From JAAYHC01 sp964483175 (GTDB taxonomy: Bacteria; Bacillota; UBA5301), in contig CAZAAT010000023.1 of assembly GCA_964483175.1 (NCBI GenBank), positions 1 to 32,306 on the forward strand: a DNA stretch of 32,306 nucleotides, in the 5' to 3' direction. Shown here in pieces: positions 1 to 6,646 of the stretch. The notes below the pieces were generated by a model. The model worked only from the letters and a program-made list of their open reading frames with translations. It made no database searches and was not told the origin of the DNA. How positions within the stretch are numbered: position 1 is the stretch's first letter; every line of letters begins with the position of its first letter. Both the position numbers and the translations under genes were made by a program.

Positions 1-370
1 GTAAATCCGCGTAGGCCAGCACCGTATTGTTGGTAACAAAACCCTCGCCTTGGCCGGCCATTTTTTGCATCGCTCGGGAGAGAGCCGCCGGGGAGACTTG
101 TTCTACCGAGTGAACCCCTTCTTGTCGCAACACAGTCTCGATGTCGGAGGTCACTTCCCCAACTATCAATGCCAACTCATAGCGGTTTAATTCACCATGC
201 ACTGGAAGAGCAGAAGTTAACCCGGCCTGATGCAAGAGCTGTGCAGCTTGGTAAGACCAGTGATCAGCTGGAAGAGCAGTAAAGCCATCAGCAGCCAAAA
301 CCGGGGTTGTCAAGCTGATCAAAACGACAAGTATGAATATAATTAAGTAGGCGAAGCCCTTCGTCGGCAT
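1..370 (-). CDS. SLH-domain exported protein, N-terminal part only (runs off left edge)
   Basis: I translated this by hand from ATG at 370-368; it stays open for 123 codons to the window edge. Residues 1-25 form a signal peptide (basic MPTK, then a hydrophobic stretch ending PVLA before ADG). Residues about 30-73 resemble one S-layer homology domain, with LPADHWSYQAAQLL and ELNRYELALIVGEV matching the SLH consensus. In diderm Firmicutes the SLH domain binds modified peptidoglycan and tethers outer-membrane proteins such as OmpM, so an outer-membrane or cell-wall anchoring role is inferred. The part after the SLH domain is helical-looking and not recognised, and the C-terminus (barrel or other) lies outside. 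The Shine-Dalgarno GGAGGAG (383-377) is six bases from the ATG. It lies downstream of the lptA-lptB-lptF-DUF3084 genes but is separated from them by a 292-base leader with a terminator hairpin. Confidence 0.8.
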   Translation of the reverse strand, partial: MPTKGFAYLIIFILVVLISLTTPVLAADGFTALPADHWSYQAAQLLHQAGLTSALPVHGELNRYELALIVGEVTSDIETVLRQEGVHSVEQVSPAALSRAMQKMAGQGEGFVTNNTVLAYADL

Positions 371-383
371 GCCTGTCTCCTCC

Positions 384-437
384 AAAATAAAAGGCGGGAG
401 TGCATGAGTTACCATGTTTCCTCACTGCCTTCCCGCC
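384..437 (-). terminator. Terminator hairpin immediately before the SLH gene's ribosome site
   Basis: On the minus strand the arms GGCGGGA (437-431) and TCCCGCC (399-393) pair perfectly. The stem continues imperfectly through GTGAG/CTCAT to a loop, and is followed by the T-tract TTTTATTTT (392-384). This is a good Rho-independent terminator. The T-tract directly touches the GGAGGAG ribosome site (383-377) of the SLH gene. No promoter can fit between hairpin and ribosome site, so transcripts of that gene must read through the hairpin. That makes an attenuator more likely than a simple operon end. Confidence 0.7.
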
Positions 438-448
438 CACTGAAATAA

Positions 449-540
449 TTGTCACTGGCTGCGTGGACGTCTGGCGCATCTATTGGTTCGTTGAGCCACT
501 CATTCTGCTACAGTTTATTGTTACATCATACCAGTGACAA
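449..540 (-). promoter_or_regulatory. Structured leader element with perfect 10-bp inverted repeat
   Basis: The arms TTGTCACTGG (minus 540-531) and CCAGTGACAA (458-449) are perfectly complementary and enclose 72 bases. The hairpin lies just upstream of the terminator hairpin at 384-437. The hexamer TCACTG in the first arm (537-532) can pair with CAGTGA in its partner arm (457-452), or with a second CAGTGA (427-422) inside the terminator stem, so alternative folds are possible. I could not match it to any riboswitch consensus I know (cobalamin, c-di-GMP, TPP, FMN and T-box were considered). Together with 541-662, where I see no gene, this makes up the leader region of the SLH gene. Its function is unknown. 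Confidence 0.45.
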
Positions 541-662
541 GAAGTTATCATATTTTTAATGACTTACGTTTGTTAGTTCATGTGTATTCTATTTCTCCAC
601 CGTGGCATAATCTCCTTCAAGAACAACGGTTCAATTATTGCCCAGATATGCAGGATTTTCTG

Positions 663-1904
663 CTACTGGGAGACCTCCAATTTAATCTGTAACGGTCCTT
701 CAGCAGTCCAGGTATCAACGGTAGCGATCGCCTTCAAGGTGACGATGCCTTTGAATGATTGAATCTTCTCGATTGTCTTCGGTACTTCTGTCCAGTTAAT
801 TGTCTGGCCAACGGTTCCTTCGGGGGTTGTAATCATCCCCAATTCAATGGCCTTTTCATTGACCTCGCCGAGTAGATTGAGAATATCAACCAGTAGCTGG
901 TCGGCCGTGCGAGTTGCATCAACCTTGGCCTGAGTGATAACCTCACCCTTGGCAAAGATCCGCTGGTCTTTAAAGAGCTGGAAGTATACTGGCACAGGGC
1001 TGCCAACCAGAGAGTTAGCGTAGGATACAACGCGGACAACTACGTCACCCTCAGTATTGCCGATAATCTCAGCCGCTTGGTCCAAATGCTCTGGAATCAC
1101 CTGCAAAGCCTTATCTTTACCCTCAATAATTGCGCCCCGTTTGAGGGCTTCGGCATTGGCCGGGCCGTTTAAGAAATCTAAGATCTCATTTTTGATCACA
1201 GCGGCATCACGGCCACCTTTGATCACGGTCGACAAGACAATCTCATCGGCTCGGTAGGCCACATTTCCGAAGTATAAATCAGTTTGTAGTTCGGCAATTT
1301 CAGTGCTTAACCGCTGTTTTTCAGCATTAAGCTCTTGCACTTCAGCTTTTAAGGCTTCAACCGCATCAGCCAATGGCTTGGCCAGTTCTTTCAAGCGCTC
1401 AACCCGCTGCTGCTCGAGCAGAAGGGAATTCTGGGTCTCAGCAACTTTGGCCAAAGCTGCCTGGTGCTCGGTTTCCACCCTCTCGAGCTCACTATAAACA
1501 GCATCCAGGGCGGTCTGAACCTTTTCTCTTTCCGCTAACACATGCTGATATTCTTGGTTGAGGGTTCCAATTTGGACTTCGAGCTGTTGGGCTTCGTTCT
1601 GTTTGCGTTCGAGCTCTACATCCTTAATCCGAATCTGCATTTGACTGTCACTTAAAGCATCCTTGAGCTGCTTCATTTGAAAGAGGGCAGTACGAACATC
1701 TTCGGAAACGATGGTCAAGATCCCAATTGTAGCACCCGAAATCATAATTCCGGTCAGGATGGTGATGATAACCGAAGTATGGCGAGGGCGCAGACCAAAC
1801 AGGGTCAGCCGTTTCCGGCCAACCTTCATCCCGATACGGTCCCCGATATAAGCGACGATACCGCCCACGATGATAAGCGCTAAGACTAACCGTAGCCCAT
1901 ACAT
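663..1904 (-). CDS. DUF3084-family coiled-coil inner-membrane protein
   Basis: This 413-residue protein has two predicted membrane helices (about residues 3-22 and 44-66) separated by a short basic loop (KVGRKRLTLFGLRPRH). A long heptad-rich coiled coil follows (about 77-225, repeated Leu/Ala/Glu/Gln), then a globular C-terminal domain of about 190 residues. The arrangement is that of the DUF3084 family, known from cyanobacteria and diderm Firmicutes, whose biochemical function is not established. The ATG start has a GAGG site upstream. It lies 27 bases after the LptF/LptG permease and is the last gene before the structured leader, so it is probably cotranscribed with lptA-lptB-lptF. The position suggests an envelope role, for example spanning or organising the periplasm next to the Lpt complex, but that is inference. 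Confidence 0.8.
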   Translation of the reverse strand: MYGLRLVLALIIVGGIVAYIGDRIGMKVGRKRLTLFGLRPRHTSVIITILTGIMISGATIGILTIVSEDVRTALFQMKQLKDALSDSQMQIRIKDVELERKQNEAQQLEVQIGTLNQEYQHVLAEREKVQTALDAVYSELERVETEHQAALAKVAETQNSLLLEQQRVERLKELAKPLADAVEALKAEVQELNAEKQRLSTEIAELQTDLYFGNVAYRADEIVLSTVIKGGRDAAVIKNEILDFLNGPANAEALKRGAIIEGKDKALQVIPEHLDQAAEIIGNTEGDVVVRVVSYANSLVGSPVPVYFQLFKDQRIFAKGEVITQAKVDATRTADQLLVDILNLLGEVNEKAIELGMITTPEGTVGQTINWTEVPKTIEKIQSFKGIVTLKAIATVDTWTAEGPLQIKLEVSQ

Positions 1905-1931
1905 TTCCTCACCCTCTTTCCCAATGTGCCA

Positions 1932-3026
1932 CTACTTACGGGCAGTTACAATCAGAAAAATTCCTAGTGCCAACAGAACCACATTTTGTCCCCATGCCCC
2001 AATAATCGGAGCGATGTACCCACCCTGAGCTAGAGTTGAACCCATAGTCATTAAGATATAGTAAACAAAGATAATCACAATGCTTAAACCAAATCCGATC
2101 GATCGTGCCGACCGATGCGACTGAATCCCCAGCGGTGCACCTACAAGGGCAAAAACTAAGCTGGCAAAGGGAATCGAAAACTTCGAATAATACTCGAGGG
2201 CATATTCCCGAAATCTCTCGGGATTATCCTTTGCCACCAGCATCTGAGCTTTCAGCTCCTTGATCCTCATTTTATCCGGATCATTTTGCAGTTTCGGAAT
2301 ATCTTTCGGCTGATAATCCAAGGGCAACTCCTGCGCCCCCCCTAAAAACGAAAGCTTCGTGACCGGCCCATCTGAGCTAGAATTAAAAACGAAAACAGTT
2401 CCATCCTCTAGGTACCAGTGATCATCCCGCCAAACCAACCGTTTAGCACTTGTTTGCTGTACCGGTCGACCCTGGTTGAACTGGATTACCGATACATCAT
2501 GCATCGTTTTGGTTTTGGAGTCAAATTTGACGGCATAGATAATCCTGGACAGCTTGCCCCCAGAGTACTCATCCAACATGACATTGTTCGTTATCGTTGG
2601 CAGCTCTTTACGATAAACCTGCTCATACAGTACCTCCTGATAGCTCAGATCCGCTACTGGTACCAGTAGCTCGTTTACGCCTATCGCAGCCAAGCTAACC
2701 ATGACCGCCAAGACTAGCACCGGCATAATTAGCCGATAATAGCTTACTCCACCGGCCCGCATAGCTACGAGCTCACTGGTCCCAGAAAGCCTACTCAAGG
2801 CCAGCAAAGTGGCCATTAGCATCGACATCGGAAAGGTCACGACCAACAGCTCTGGTGTTTTAAGGATTAGCAATTTCCCCAAAACTGTCCAGTCTGCCCC
2901 ATATCGGACGATCTTCTTGGCAAGGTCTACCAAATCGCCGCCGATAAAAATGCTGGTAAAGGCAGCCAAGCCAAAAAATAATGGAATAACGGTTTCTCTA
3001 AAAATATAACGATCCAGTCTACGCAT
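1932..3026 (-). CDS. LptF/LptG-family permease of the LPS exporter (copy 1)
   Basis: Member of the YjgP/YjgQ (LptF/LptG) family. These proteins form the membrane half of the LptB2FGC ABC transporter, which extracts LPS from the inner membrane. The protein begins with the family hallmark RRLDRYIFRE, has three membrane helices in the first about 120 residues, a periplasmic beta-jellyroll domain of roughly 150 residues, and three more helices at the C-terminus. A TTG lies at 3038, but GGAG at the right distance favours ATG at 3026 (about 364 residues). It starts 14 bases after the lptB stop. A second paralog is at 30557-31642; which one is LptF and which LptG cannot be decided by eye. Confidence 0.9.
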   Translation of the reverse strand: MRRLDRYIFRETVIPLFFGLAAFTSIFIGGDLVDLAKKIVRYGADWTVLGKLLILKTPELLVVTFPMSMLMATLLALSRLSGTSELVAMRAGGVSYYRLIMPVLVLAVMVSLAAIGVNELLVPVADLSYQEVLYEQVYRKELPTITNNVMLDEYSGGKLSRIIYAVKFDSKTKTMHDVSVIQFNQGRPVQQTSAKRLVWRDDHWYLEDGTVFVFNSSSDGPVTKLSFLGGAQELPLDYQPKDIPKLQNDPDKMRIKELKAQMLVAKDNPERFREYALEYYSKFSIPFASLVFALVGAPLGIQSHRSARSIGFGLSIVIIFVYYILMTMGSTLAQGGYIAPIIGAWGQNVVLLALGIFLIVTARK

Positions 3027-3040
3027 CACTATCTCCAAAC

Positions 3041-3760
3041 TTAAAGCGAAAATCGGTCACCAAGGTAAAACTTCTTAGCCACCGGATCATTAATCACAGC
3101 TTCAGATGCACCGGAAACCAAAATCCTGCCCTGGTGCATGATGTACGCTCTTTCAGTAATCGCTAATGTCTCCCGAACACTATGGTCCGTAATTAGCACA
3201 CCTAACCCTTTATCTTTTAACTGCTTGATAATCTCCTGAATATCCGCAACCGCAATTGGGTCAACCCCGGTAAAAGGCTCGTCCAACAAGATAAAAGCCG
3301 GCTCTGTCGCCAAGGCCCTGGCAATCTCGGTTCTCCTCCGTTCGCCACCCGAAAGCACCACACCCTTGCTATTGCGAACATGCGTTAGCTGAAATTCCTC
3401 TAACAAGGCTGCAGCTCTACGCTTTTGTTCAGCCTTAGAATGGCCCATGACTTCCAAGACAGCTAGGATGTTTTCTTCTACTGTAAGCTTGCGGAAAATC
3501 GAAGCTTCTTGGGTTAAATAGCCAATCCCTTTGCGCGCCCGTTTATACATCGGTAGCCGTGTGATATCCTCACCATCAAGGAGAATATGACCTTTCTGAG
3601 GAGCTTCTAACCCTACTATCATGTAAAAGGTAGTGGTTTTGCCTGCGCCGTTTGGACCTAAAAGGCCAACAACCTCTCCTTGCGCAACTTGCAAGCTAAC
3701 CTCATAAACCACCTGGCGCCCTTTATATGCTTTTGCTAGGCCCTCTGCCTGTAAGATCAT
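3041..3760 (-). CDS. lptB: LPS export ABC transporter ATP-binding protein LptB
   Basis: This 239-residue cytoplasmic ATPase powers LPS extraction and its push along the periplasmic bridge. Visible motifs are Walker A GPNGAGKTT (residues 35-43), signature LSGGERRRTEIARAL, Walker B FILLDEPFTGVDP and the H-loop ITDHS. LSGGERRR and the EPFTGVDP stretch are characteristic of LptB as opposed to branched-chain amino acid ATPases, and the length is typical. The start ATG overlaps the lptA stop (TAATG), indicating translational coupling. It is the only LptB in the window, so it presumably serves both LptF/LptG permeases. Confidence 0.95.
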   Translation of the reverse strand: MILQAEGLAKAYKGRQVVYEVSLQVAQGEVVGLLGPNGAGKTTTFYMIVGLEAPQKGHILLDGEDITRLPMYKRARKGIGYLTQEASIFRKLTVEENILAVLEVMGHSKAEQKRRAAALLEEFQLTHVRNSKGVVLSGGERRRTEIARALATEPAFILLDEPFTGVDPIAVADIQEIIKQLKDKGLGVLITDHSVRETLAITERAYIMHQGRILVSGASEAVINDPVAKKFYLGDRFSL

Positions 3761-4314
3761 TAATCCCGCCGCTCCACTTCTTCCAAGTGCAACTGAGAAC
3801 CGCCTGAAGCCATAATAACTTCAGCATTAAGATCAATTTCGATCACGGCACCGGAGATTATTCCGTCTTTGGTTTTAACCACAGGGTTGCCGGTAAGAAT
3901 GAGGCGTTCCTCGTCAGGTAGATAAGTCAGTTTCTCAGCGGAACCGCTAAACTCTTCGTACTCAAAAGCAACGTTTCCGACAGCGATAACTTGTGTATCG
4001 TCAGCCTCGAGTTGGTCACTGACCAATTCGATTTTTGGATTGGCCCCCACTAACTTAACTCCCTCAGAAGCTACGACCTTCCCAGTATCTTGAAAATACT
4101 CTAACAAAGGAGCCCAAACAGTATACTGGTCCACCTGTACCGAAACTGGCTTTTCTGGGGTACCCCAAAAGGTTGTAACGTTTTTTTTGTAGTTCAGCAT
4201 AATCTTGTCCGCAGAAAAATCTGCGCCTGCTGAGCCTTGTGCGAAAACTAAACCTGCCAAGGCCAAAAGACATAGGAGAAATATGATACCACCAATAATA
4301 CCTCGATTACGCAA
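3760..4314 (-). CDS. lptA: LptA/OstA-like periplasmic LPS transport protein (copy 1)
   Basis: Secreted OstA/LptA-fold protein; in this family a beta-jellyroll forms the periplasmic bridge between LptC and LptD. I choose TTG at 4314 (MRNRGIIGGI...), not the in-frame TTG at 4338. AAGGAGG lies eight bases upstream of 4314, and the putative promoter TATAAT at 4343-4348 would start transcription near 4336, leaving no room for 4338. The result is about 184 residues with a clear signal peptide ending LVFA. Typical OstA features are the alternating strands such as VSVQVDQYTVWAPLLEY and VIAVGNVAFEYEEFSGSA. It is the first gene of the lptA-lptB-lptF-DUF3084 unit. A second LptA-like protein is at 27083-27721. 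Confidence 0.85.
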   Translation of the reverse strand: MRNRGIIGGIIFLLCLLALAGLVFAQGSAGADFSADKIMLNYKKNVTTFWGTPEKPVSVQVDQYTVWAPLLEYFQDTGKVVASEGVKLVGANPKIELVSDQLEADDTQVIAVGNVAFEYEEFSGSAEKLTYLPDEERLILTGNPVVKTKDGIISGAVIEIDLNAEVIMASGGSQLHLEEVERRD

Positions 4315-4342
4315 AAAGGCTCCCTCCTTAGCTAACAACTAA

Positions 4343-4351
4343 ATTATAACA
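4343..4351 (-). promoter_or_regulatory. Extended -10 promoter for lptA-lptB-lptF unit
   Basis: The minus strand reads TGTTATAAT (4351-4343): a perfect TATAAT with the TGn extension of an extended -10 promoter. No good -35 hexamer is seen at 16-18 bases, which is acceptable for this class. The predicted transcription start, about 4336, lies about 22 bases before the preferred lptA start at 4314. The same string in context, CTATGTTATAAT, precedes the ABC permease gene at 26946-26954. Confidence 0.55.
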
Positions 4352-4493
4352 TAGACTTTTTGTTGATGGTCGGGAAACTCTTGTCTCATTTTCCACACCT
4401 GAGCTGTAAACCCTATCATTTGTGAAGATAGTGCTAAAGTTTTCCTCAGAATATGATAAAATAAAACAGGTTGTCCAACTCTAGCAGAATGGA

Positions 4494-5090
4494 ATGAAGT
4501 ACATGCTTAGACAAGTTGCGGTATTTATGGATCGTGACGGCACCGTCACCAAAGAAGTCGGGTATGTAAACCACCCGAGTCGACTGGAGCTCCTTCCTAA
4601 CAGTGCAGAGGCCATCGGCTTGCTCAATAAGCATGGGATCAAAGCCATCCTGGCAACTAACCAAGCCGGAGTAGCTAGGGGTTACTTTCCCGAAATTCGC
4701 ATCCAAGAAACTCACGCGCGCTTAACCAGCCTACTCTCCGAATCAGGAGCTTATCTCGATGCTATTTATTACTGCCCGCATCATCCTTCGACCGGTGAAG
4801 GGCAGTATCGCCAAAAGTGCGCCTGTCGCAAGCCAGAGCCAGGAATGTTGTTGCAAGCCAGAGATGAGTTTGGCTTAGATTTAACCAAGTGCTATGTGAT
4901 AGGAGACAAAATTTCTGATGTCCAAACAGCGCACAAGGTTGGCGCCAAGGGAATCTTAGTACTAACCGGTTATGGCTTGGGAGCTTATGAATATGACCGC
5001 GATACCTGGCCGACCCAGCCAGATGCTATTGCGGATGACCTTTTAGCCGCGATGCACTGGATTTTAGCAGATTTAGGCCTGGAAAGGTAG
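4494..5090 (+). CDS. gmhB: D-glycero-D-manno-heptose-1,7-bisphosphate 7-phosphatase GmhB
   Basis: HAD-superfamily phosphatase of the ADP-L-glycero-D-manno-heptose pathway; it removes the 7-phosphate from heptose bisphosphate between the two HldE-type steps. The catalytic DxD is FMDRDGT (D13, D15). The GmhB zinc loop is visible as CPHH followed about 14 residues later by CAC, and the C-terminal Asp motif is VIGDKISDV. The 198-residue length is normal. ATG at 4494 has a poor ribosome site; the in-frame ATG at 4503 has GGA nine bases upstream and may be the true start. It is the first gene of the eleven-gene plus-strand block and lies seven bases before hldA. A histidinol-phosphatase role is less likely given these neighbours. 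Confidence 0.9.
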   Translation: MKYMLRQVAVFMDRDGTVTKEVGYVNHPSRLELLPNSAEAIGLLNKHGIKAILATNQAGVARGYFPEIRIQETHARLTSLLSESGAYLDAIYYCPHHPSTGEGQYRQKCACRKPEPGMLLQARDEFGLDLTKCYVIGDKISDVQTAHKVGAKGILVLTGYGLGAYEYDRDTWPTQPDAIADDLLAAMHWILADLGLER

Positions 5091-5097
5091 AAATAAC

Positions 5098-6132
5098 ATG
5101 AATCTACTTGAGATAGTTAACCGCTTTCAAAACCAGAAAATCCTGGTCATCGGTGATTTAGTAGCTGATGAGACCGTGCTTGGTAGTCCCCAGCGCATTT
5201 CTCGCGAAGCACCGGTACTTATCTTACAACACCAACAGACCGAAATATCGCCGGGGTGTGCCGCCAATACCATTAACAACATTCGGGAGTTCGGTGCTAC
5301 AGTATACGCTGCTGGCGTCATCGGCGACGACCATCCCGGACATACATTAACCAAACTTCTGACAGCTAAAGATATTAACACCGATGGTCTAATTATCGAA
5401 GCCGGACGCTCCACACCGACTAAGACGAGAATCTGGGCTGGTGATAAGGGGTTAGTTAAACAACAGCTCGTTCGGATCGACTCTGGCTCTCGCGAGGAGA
5501 TAACTCCCGAGACCGGGGCTAAACTCATCGCTTATCTTCGGTCTATCATCGCCGACGTTGATGCCATTATCTTTTCCGACTATGGTTACGGATCTCTTCC
5601 GGCATGGCTTGTCTCCGAGCTGATTCAGCTAGCTAGCGAATATCAGATCAAAACTACCGCTGATTCCCGCTATAAACTTGATAAATTTGTTGGAGTTACG
5701 GTGGCTACGCCTAACAAGCAGGAATCCGAGGAGCTTCTGGGGAAAAAATTGCAAACCGATAAAGATGCCGAGATTATGGGCAGGGAGATCTGTGATCGGA
5801 TCAACGCCCAAGCCGTTGTGATCACCCGTGGTGGAGACGGCATGTCAGTAGTTGAGGCAGATGGAACAGTCAACCATATTCGTGCATTCAATAAATCGCA
5901 GGTATACGATGTTACCGGTGCTGGAGATACCGTAATCGCCACCCTAACCTTGGGCTTAGCCTCCGGGGCTACTTTCGTCGAGGCTGCCCTCTGTGCTAAT
6001 ATCGCCGCAAGTATCGTCATTCGAAAGATTGGTGCCGCCACCGTTCACCCCACAGAGCTGGCTACAGCGATTCGTTCTCTTGAAGAGCATCTCGTAATCC
6101 CCGGTGATAATATGCTAAGGACTGAATCCTAA
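5098..6132 (+). CDS. hldA: D-glycero-beta-D-manno-heptose-7-phosphate kinase (HldA / RfaE domain I)
   Basis: PfkB/ribokinase-family kinase that phosphorylates heptose 7-phosphate at C1. It corresponds to the N-terminal half of E. coli HldE (RfaE), here a stand-alone 344-residue protein. Visible features are the N-terminal VIGDLVADETVLG and SREAPVLIL stretches typical of RfaE domain I, and the PfkB signature DVTGAGDTV (residues 271-279) with the catalytic base D277. It sits between gmhB and the separate nucleotidyltransferase domain gene, with two bases before the next ATG, so the pathway is encoded as HldA plus HldC and not as a fusion. Confidence 0.92.
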   Translation: MNLLEIVNRFQNQKILVIGDLVADETVLGSPQRISREAPVLILQHQQTEISPGCAANTINNIREFGATVYAAGVIGDDHPGHTLTKLLTAKDINTDGLIIEAGRSTPTKTRIWAGDKGLVKQQLVRIDSGSREEITPETGAKLIAYLRSIIADVDAIIFSDYGYGSLPAWLVSELIQLASEYQIKTTADSRYKLDKFVGVTVATPNKQESEELLGKKLQTDKDAEIMGREICDRINAQAVVITRGGDGMSVVEADGTVNHIRAFNKSQVYDVTGAGDTVIATLTLGLASGATFVEAALCANIAASIVIRKIGAATVHPTELATAIRSLEEHLVIPGDNMLRTES

Positions 6133-6133
6133 A

Positions 6134-6628
6134 ATGAACAATATCCTGGCAAATTATGCTGAATTAACTAAAACGGTCGACGAGCTAAAGAGTCGTCAGG
6201 AAAAGATCGTTTTCACCAACGGTCGCTTTGATCTGTTGCATGTCGGGCATCTTCGCTATCTCAAAGCAGCTAAAAGCTTTGGGACTATATTAATTGTAGG
6301 AGTTAACTCGGATCAAGCTGTTCGAAAAATATCTGACCCAGGGCGACCGATTACCCCTGCTGAGGAAAGACTCGAGCTTGTCGCCGCCCTAAAGCCTGTT
6401 GATTACGTTATCGAATTCGATGAACCTACAGCCGACACTTTACTTCAAATCATCAAGCCAGCCGTATATGTTAAAGGCGGCGACTACCGACTTAAACCAC
6501 TTCCGGAGGCTGCAACGGCCCGCACTGTAGGAGCAACCATCCGACTAGTCGATTTAGAACAAGGACATTCTACCACGGCGATCATTAATAAGATTGTCGA
6601 GCGCTACGGGCAAATCAGTACAGAATAG
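6134..6628 (+). CDS. hldC: D-glycero-beta-D-manno-heptose 1-phosphate adenylyltransferase (HldC / RfaE domain II)
   Basis: Cytidylyltransferase-like nucleotidyltransferase of 164 residues that joins heptose 1-phosphate and ATP to give ADP-heptose. It matches the C-terminal half of E. coli HldE. The nucleotide-binding start is visible as FTNGRFDLLHVGHL, with HVGH at residues 36-39 (the HxGH motif), and the C-terminal GHSTTAII matches the family's ISTT-type motif. It is tightly coupled to hldA. GmhA (isomerase) and HldD (epimerase), needed for L-glycero-heptose, are not in this window. Confidence 0.9.
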   Translation: MNNILANYAELTKTVDELKSRQEKIVFTNGRFDLLHVGHLRYLKAAKSFGTILIVGVNSDQAVRKISDPGRPITPAEERLELVAALKPVDYVIEFDEPTADTLLQIIKPAVYVKGGDYRLKPLPEAATARTVGATIRLVDLEQGHSTTAIINKIVERYGQISTE

Positions 6629-6646
6629 AAAAGGTGATTTAGCCAC

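Noticed and set aside
573..608. Eleven-codon ORF (MPRWRNRIHMN) on the minus strand in the SLH leader, as a possible attenuation peptide
   Set aside because: AAGGAG is only three bases from its ATG and the peptide has no run of one amino acid, so it does not look like a classical leader peptide. Not enough to call.
4452..4462. TATGAT/TAAAAT as -10 box for the plus-strand gmhB block
   Set aside because: No -35 hexamer at normal distance and no TGn extension. The block must have a promoter nearby, but I cannot place it.
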